Positions 59,147 through 63,036 of a stretch of DNA of 63,036 nucleotides are shown piece after piece (the first letter of the stretch is position 1; each line of letters opens with the position of its first letter). The notes beneath the pieces were generated by a model, which ran no database searches, was not told where the DNA came from, and worked only from the letters and a program-made list of their open reading frames with translations. The translations under genes were made by a program, and so were the position numbers. The DNA comes from UBA817 sp049889215. Its GTDB lineage: Bacteria > Margulisbacteria > Marinamargulisbacteria > UBA817. The DNA is taken from the NCBI GenBank assembly GCA_049889215.1, contig JBMHDV010000021.1, positions 1 to 63,036 of the forward strand, in the 5' to 3' direction.

Positions 59147-60841
59147 ATGACAAAAGACGCATTTCCAAATTCAAAAAAAACATATAAGGCTTCTCAGCTT
59201 CACGGACTTCAAGTTCCTTTTCGAACAATTGATCTTGATGATCCAAACACAACACAATTTACTGTATATGATACATCTGGCCAACACGGTGATACCAACC
59301 AAACGGTTGATTACAAGAAAGGCATGGGATCTGTAAGAACAGACTGGATTAAACAACGAAATACCACGCAATTAAATGAACGAAGTATTCCTTATGAAAC
59401 ACCATATAAGTTAGAAAAAGATGGCTTAATATTTAAAGATAAACCATCCCCTTTTAAAGGAAATGCACCTGTTACTCAACTTTATTATGCCAAACAAGGA
59501 ATCATCACAGAAGAAATGGATTACATCGCAACACGAGAAAATGTTTCTCCTGAGTTTGTTCTTCAAGAAGTTAAATCTGGTCGCGCAATTATTCCAGCAA
59601 ACATAAATCACACAGAACTTGAACCCATGATTATTGGCCGCAATTTTTTAGTAAAAATCAATGCAAACATCGGAAATTCAGCCGTTGTTTCATCCATCGA
59701 TGAAGAAGTCGAGAAAATGGTTTGGGCAACGCATTGGGGCGCAGATACGCTAATGGATTTATCCACTGGTAAAAATATTCACGAAACCAGAGAATGGATC
59801 ATTCGAAATTGCCCAGTTCCAGTTGGAACGGTTCCAATCTACCAAGCACTCGAAAAAGTGAATGGCATTGTTGAGGACTTAAATTGGGAAATTTACCGCG
59901 ATACGCTTATTGAACAAGCAGAACAGGGCGTTGATTACTTTACGATCCACGCTGGCGTATTACTTCGCTACATCCAATTAACTGCGAATCGACGCACCGG
60001 CATCGTTTCACGAGGTGGCTCTATTTTAGCCAAGTGGTGTTTAGCTCACCATAAAGAAAACTTTTTATACACAAATTATCAAGAGATTTGTGACATTATG
60101 AAGCATTACGATGTTAGTTTTAGTCTTGGTGATGGGCTCCGTCCTGGATCTATTGAAGATGCAAATGATGCTGCACAATTTGCTGAACTTGAAACATTGG
60201 GTGAGTTAACAAAAATTGCTTGGGAAAATGATGTTCAAGTTATGATTGAAGGTCCTGGACACGTTCCTATGCACCTAATCAAAGAAAATATGGATAAGCA
60301 ACTAGAAATGTGTCATGAAGCGCCATTTTACACCCTAGGGCCACTAACAACGGATATTGCTCCTGGGTATGACCATATTACGTCAGCAATTGGTGCAGCA
60401 ATGATTGGGTGGTTTGGAACAGCGATGTTATGCTACGTAACACCGAAGGAACACTTAGGTTTACCAGATAAACACGATGTTAGAGAAGGTATTATTGCGT
60501 ATAAAATCGCGGCCCATGCGGCTGATTTAGCCAAAGGGCACCCTGGTGCACAATTGAGAGACAACTTGCTATCGAAGGCACGCTTTGAGTTTCGTTGGAA
60601 TGACCAATTCAATTTAAGCTTAGACCCTATGAGAGCACGTGAATATCACGATGAAACATTGCCAAGTGATAGTGCAAAAGTCGCCCATTTTTGTTCAATG
60701 TGTGGCCCTAAGTTTTGTTCAATGAAGATTTCTCATGAGCTAAAAGAATACGCTGCCAATAAAGACTTATCAATTGATGATGCTCAGGCAACTGGTTTGG
60801 CTGAAAAAGCAAATGAGTTTAAAGCAGCAACAAAACATTGA
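59147..60841 (+). CDS. thiC: Phosphomethylpyrimidine synthase
   Basis: 564 aa. Radical-SAM enzyme converting aminoimidazole ribotide to the HMP-P pyrimidine of thiamine. Clear stretches are RIPANINHTELEPMIIGRNF-like (residues ~150), MVWATHWGADTLMDLSTGK, FTIHAGVLLRYI, SRGGSILAKW, EGPGHVPMH and the 4Fe-4S motif CSMCGPKFC near the end. SD GAGGA precedes ATG. Thiamine diphosphate is needed by SucA encoded in the same window. The 42-bp upstream gap is too short for a TPP riboswitch. Confidence 0.97.
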   Translation: MTKDAFPNSKKTYKASQLHGLQVPFRTIDLDDPNTTQFTVYDTSGQHGDTNQTVDYKKGMGSVRTDWIKQRNTTQLNERSIPYETPYKLEKDGLIFKDKPSPFKGNAPVTQLYYAKQGIITEEMDYIATRENVSPEFVLQEVKSGRAIIPANINHTELEPMIIGRNFLVKINANIGNSAVVSSIDEEVEKMVWATHWGADTLMDLSTGKNIHETREWIIRNCPVPVGTVPIYQALEKVNGIVEDLNWEIYRDTLIEQAEQGVDYFTIHAGVLLRYIQLTANRRTGIVSRGGSILAKWCLAHHKENFLYTNYQEICDIMKHYDVSFSLGDGLRPGSIEDANDAAQFAELETLGELTKIAWENDVQVMIEGPGHVPMHLIKENMDKQLEMCHEAPFYTLGPLTTDIAPGYDHITSAIGAAMIGWFGTAMLCYVTPKEHLGLPDKHDVREGIIAYKIAAHAADLAKGHPGAQLRDNLLSKARFEFRWNDQFNLSLDPMRAREYHDETLPSDSAKVAHFCSMCGPKFCSMKISHELKEYAANKDLSIDDAQATGLAEKANEFKAATKH

Positions 60842-60862
60842 TTTAGCTCACTTATTTTCTGA

Positions 60863-61348
60863 CCATTTAATGCTATTCTTGAACAATGCGTTTCGCAGCC
60901 CACTACCAGAAACGCACAAACGCATTATTCAAAATTACATGGAGATCTGGCAGCAAGTTTATATAAATGGTGTTTTTGTCCGCAAGGAACTGCAATATCA
61001 GTTTTTTCAGATGAATTTATGAATGGACTTTCTCCGATTAGCTCTGGTGTATTCTCCCGACATGATCAAGGTATTCGCCAAATGCCAAATAAAACAGTTA
61101 CGAATGCTAGAAAATTCGAATATGGCAACCTCAATATTCTAGGCATTATGTTGGGTCACGAGACATTTCGATGGTTTAATGAACTTGGATCATCAACAAT
61201 ATCCCCAAAATCAAGCCAAATAGTTTTTTCAATGTTCGGATTAGCCACCTGTTTTTTAAAAGTCATCTCATCACCTCAATGCAATTCTGCTTATAACTTA
61301 TTAATTATAAATACAAAAGAATCGGGTTCACACACCATATTAAACTGA
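60863..61348 (+). pseudogene. Orphan ORF without a standard start; possible gene remnant
   Basis: The frame is open from 60863 to the TGA at 61346-61348 (about 161 codons), but the first ATG is only at 61019 (MNGLSPISSGVFSRHDQ), which has no good ribosome-binding site. The upstream part reads sensibly (KWCFCPQGTAISVFSDEF), and only non-standard starts such as ATT or CTG are available there. I recognise no family. It fills the 553-bp gap between thiC and the convergent last gene. It is either the 3' remnant of an inactivated gene or a gene with an unusual start. Confidence 0.35.
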
Positions 61349-61394
61349 TACGTAAAGAAAGAAACCGTAATTTTAATCTATCGTTGAAAAGCTA

Positions 61395-63036
61395 TTACGC
61401 AGCTGTTAATAAGCTTGCAAAAACAGCTGTGTTCTTTTCAATTAATGCTTCTAAATTGGCTTTTGCAACGTTAAAATCAGATAGCATTCTTTGTTTATAG
61501 CTCTCGGACTCTGTATATTTTTCTTTGGTTAAGTTGATGTAGTAATCAATGCCTTCTCGTAAATTTTTAGCGAATCCAGACAAGCGTTTAATTTCAATTT
61601 GAGTCACTTTTTCAGAAATATTTTTTAAATCATTAGATAAATACTTAATGTACATGTTCAGTTCTGCAACAAAAAAGCTTGGCCGATTCGCGTCTTTAAT
61701 TAAATTAATGCGCCCATAGATATGATCGATCATTTCTTTCATGGTTACAATTTTATTGTAATAGGCAATATTTGGACCAGCACACACTGTTGATTTTAAT
61801 GGACGATTATTCTCGATCCCATACTCAATTAATGCTGGGGCAGCCAAATCCTCACATAAACAAGCTTTATCAATAATTTTAGTAAACTCATCCTCATAAT
61901 CAGCCGACACAAGGTCTAGCTTTTTCAACTGTTCAATTTTTCGCTTTTGATAAAGCACAGATGCTTTACAAATTGGCTTTTTCGTAAACTCAGTATCGAA
62001 AATCAGATGGCCTTTTGGACATGGACTACCAGGTCGACCGGATTCAACACGCTCAAGCTTTTGCTTTTCACTTTCAGTATTTTTTACCGTATTAAAAGGG
62101 ACACCCAGTGGCGATACGCCGCTCAAATAGCAATCTTCCTTACCAGCTTTTTCAAGTAAAAGCCTTGTTGCATTATCCAGTGTGGTTACTTCAGGCACTA
62201 GCAAAAACGGGGTTGCCCAGCCAGTGCTCGCAATGTTGTAATAATCCATCAAAAAGTGCTGTTCTGCATCAGTACCAATGCCGCCTTGATACGTTATTTT
62301 TGATGAAACAGAATGAGGGATGGTTGCCTTATCTTTTTTTGAAAGAACATCGTTACAAATATTGCGACATTCATCATCCAATGCTTGCTTATTCTTCTTA
62401 AATTCTTCCATAATTGGTCCACACATCAAACCATCCGTTGCAAACGCATGTCCGCCACAGTTTAAACCAGACTCAATTCGGTATTCGGATACCCAAATGC
62501 CCTTTTTTGCTAAAAAACGACCTTGAATTAGGCTTGAACGATAATCTGACACCTTTAAGATCAGTCGCTTTTTAAACTCACCATTCACATTGTAAAAGTC
62601 AGCCACATTTTCACAATGAGCAAATAACCGGCGATTAAAGCCTGCAGAAAAAACAATTCCTGCATTAATTTTTGAATTTGAAAATCCTCGCAATGCAGAC
62701 ACTGCATCTGAATACTCATCAGGCAATGGTTGGTTGTCAGAATCATAATTAGTACGATCCAATTTGGTCATAATATTTACATCAATTGCTCCAGGGGAAA
62801 TGTAATCTTTGCATTGAGCTTCCAATTTATCTTTTTCAGTTCCCGTTGCTTGAAGCATTTGGTTATAAACAGCTTTCATCGGGTGATCATTTTTAAGTAA
62901 TTCAAAAAACTTAGTATTATCAGAATCTTGCGTAAATGATGTGTTTTTCATATCTTCAACTTGCTGATTAATCAAATCATTTAATAAATCCAAGTAAGCT
63001 GTAATTCTTTTAGCACGATAATCAACATCATTTTTT
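61395..63036 (-). CDS. Uncharacterised TIM-barrel, flavoenzyme-like protein (5'-truncated by window)
   Basis: At least 546 codons; the frame stays open to the window edge, so the true start lies outside (an in-frame TTG at 62993 is possible but not needed). The core reads like an FMN/TIM-barrel oxidoreductase related to nitronate monooxygenase or glutamate-synthase-type barrels: IDVNIMTKLDR, INAGIVFSAGFN, SEYRIESGLNCGGHAFATDG, KITYQGGIGTDAEQHFL, GWATPFLLVPEVTTLD and LSGVSPLGVPFN. Several Cys (SPCPKGHLIF, KACLCEDLA) could bind a cluster. The C-terminal ~110 residues are helical. Function unknown. Confidence 0.55.
   Translation of the reverse strand, partial: KNDVDYRAKRITAYLDLLNDLINQQVEDMKNTSFTQDSDNTKFFELLKNDHPMKAVYNQMLQATGTEKDKLEAQCKDYISPGAIDVNIMTKLDRTNYDSDNQPLPDEYSDAVSALRGFSNSKINAGIVFSAGFNRRLFAHCENVADFYNVNGEFKKRLILKVSDYRSSLIQGRFLAKKGIWVSEYRIESGLNCGGHAFATDGLMCGPIMEEFKKNKQALDDECRNICNDVLSKKDKATIPHSVSSKITYQGGIGTDAEQHFLMDYYNIASTGWATPFLLVPEVTTLDNATRLLLEKAGKEDCYLSGVSPLGVPFNTVKNTESEKQKLERVESGRPGSPCPKGHLIFDTEFTKKPICKASVLYQKRKIEQLKKLDLVSADYEDEFTKIIDKACLCEDLAAPALIEYGIENNRPLKSTVCAGPNIAYYNKIVTMKEMIDHIYGRINLIKDANRPSFFVAELNMYIKYLSNDLKNISEKVTQIEIKRLSGFAKNLREGIDYYINLTKEKYTESESYKQRMLSDFNVAKANLEALIEKNTAVFASLLTAA

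Noticed and set aside
1..63036. CRISPR arrays, insertion sequences or prophage
   Set aside because: No regularly spaced direct repeats, transposase, integrase or phage structural genes were seen on either strand.

Overview
The window comes from an AT-rich, Gram-negative (diderm) bacterium. The envelope evidence is a TolC-like outer-membrane factor with an RND pump, a complete MlaE/MlaF/MCE-type lipid transport operon, MotA/MotB and several signal peptides. It has aerobic central metabolism (2-oxoglutarate dehydrogenase complex, giant NAD-glutamate dehydrogenase) and makes several amino acids, polyamines, thiamine and pyrimidines. The primary sigma factor is short (about 364 aa) and lacks the large insertion of typical gammaproteobacterial RpoD, so I do not assign the genome to ordinary Gammaproteobacteria. 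A little-cultured diderm lineage (for example Margulisbacteria-like) is only a guess. Several proteins look made to act in a eukaryotic host, which suggests a protist-associated lifestyle.

Layout. 1-62: 3' part of tRNA-Gln. 211-9056: the accessory, most interesting part. It holds a papain-like cysteine protease candidate, a kinase-like protein, metY, and two tandem ~820-aa proteins. Each of the two has an N-terminal basic (nuclear-localisation-like) cluster, an ankyrin-like stretch, and a C-terminal class I terpene synthase domain with recognisable DDxxE, NSE and RY motifs. 8987-16342: rlmK, a degenerate GldF/GldG-like pair and the large glutamate dehydrogenase. 16380-23284: a tightly overlapping leuA-tolC-RND-lipoate ligase operon. 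23295-28664: sucA-sucB-lpd on the minus strand, whose E2 is the likely substrate of the neighbouring lipoate ligase. 28709-38733: release-factor-like protein, exported proteins, pyrD, a 1271-aa exported protein, speD, an exported NagZ-type glycosidase, an MFS carrier and a membrane protein. 38807-45689: motA-motB, rlmL, two proteins resembling mitochondrial carriers, and topoisomerase III. 45830-52518: gloA, Smr protein, FMN reductase, a long palindrome, RluA-family synthase, metE, fbp, pyrF. 52522-55234: mla operon. 55349-60841: rpoD, rplY, a 43-codon small ORF, a membrane protein, aroE and thiC. 60842 to the end: an orphan ORF without a normal start and a 5'-truncated flavoenzyme-like protein.

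Gene expression. Many first genes of transcription units have a -10-like hexamer only 6-9 nt before the start codon and no Shine-Dalgarno, pointing to widespread leaderless mRNAs. Internal genes use Shine-Dalgarno sites or overlap. Convergent genes often overlap at their 3' ends (up to 70 bp). TTG and GTG starts are common.

All calls rest on reading motifs by eye. No database search was run.
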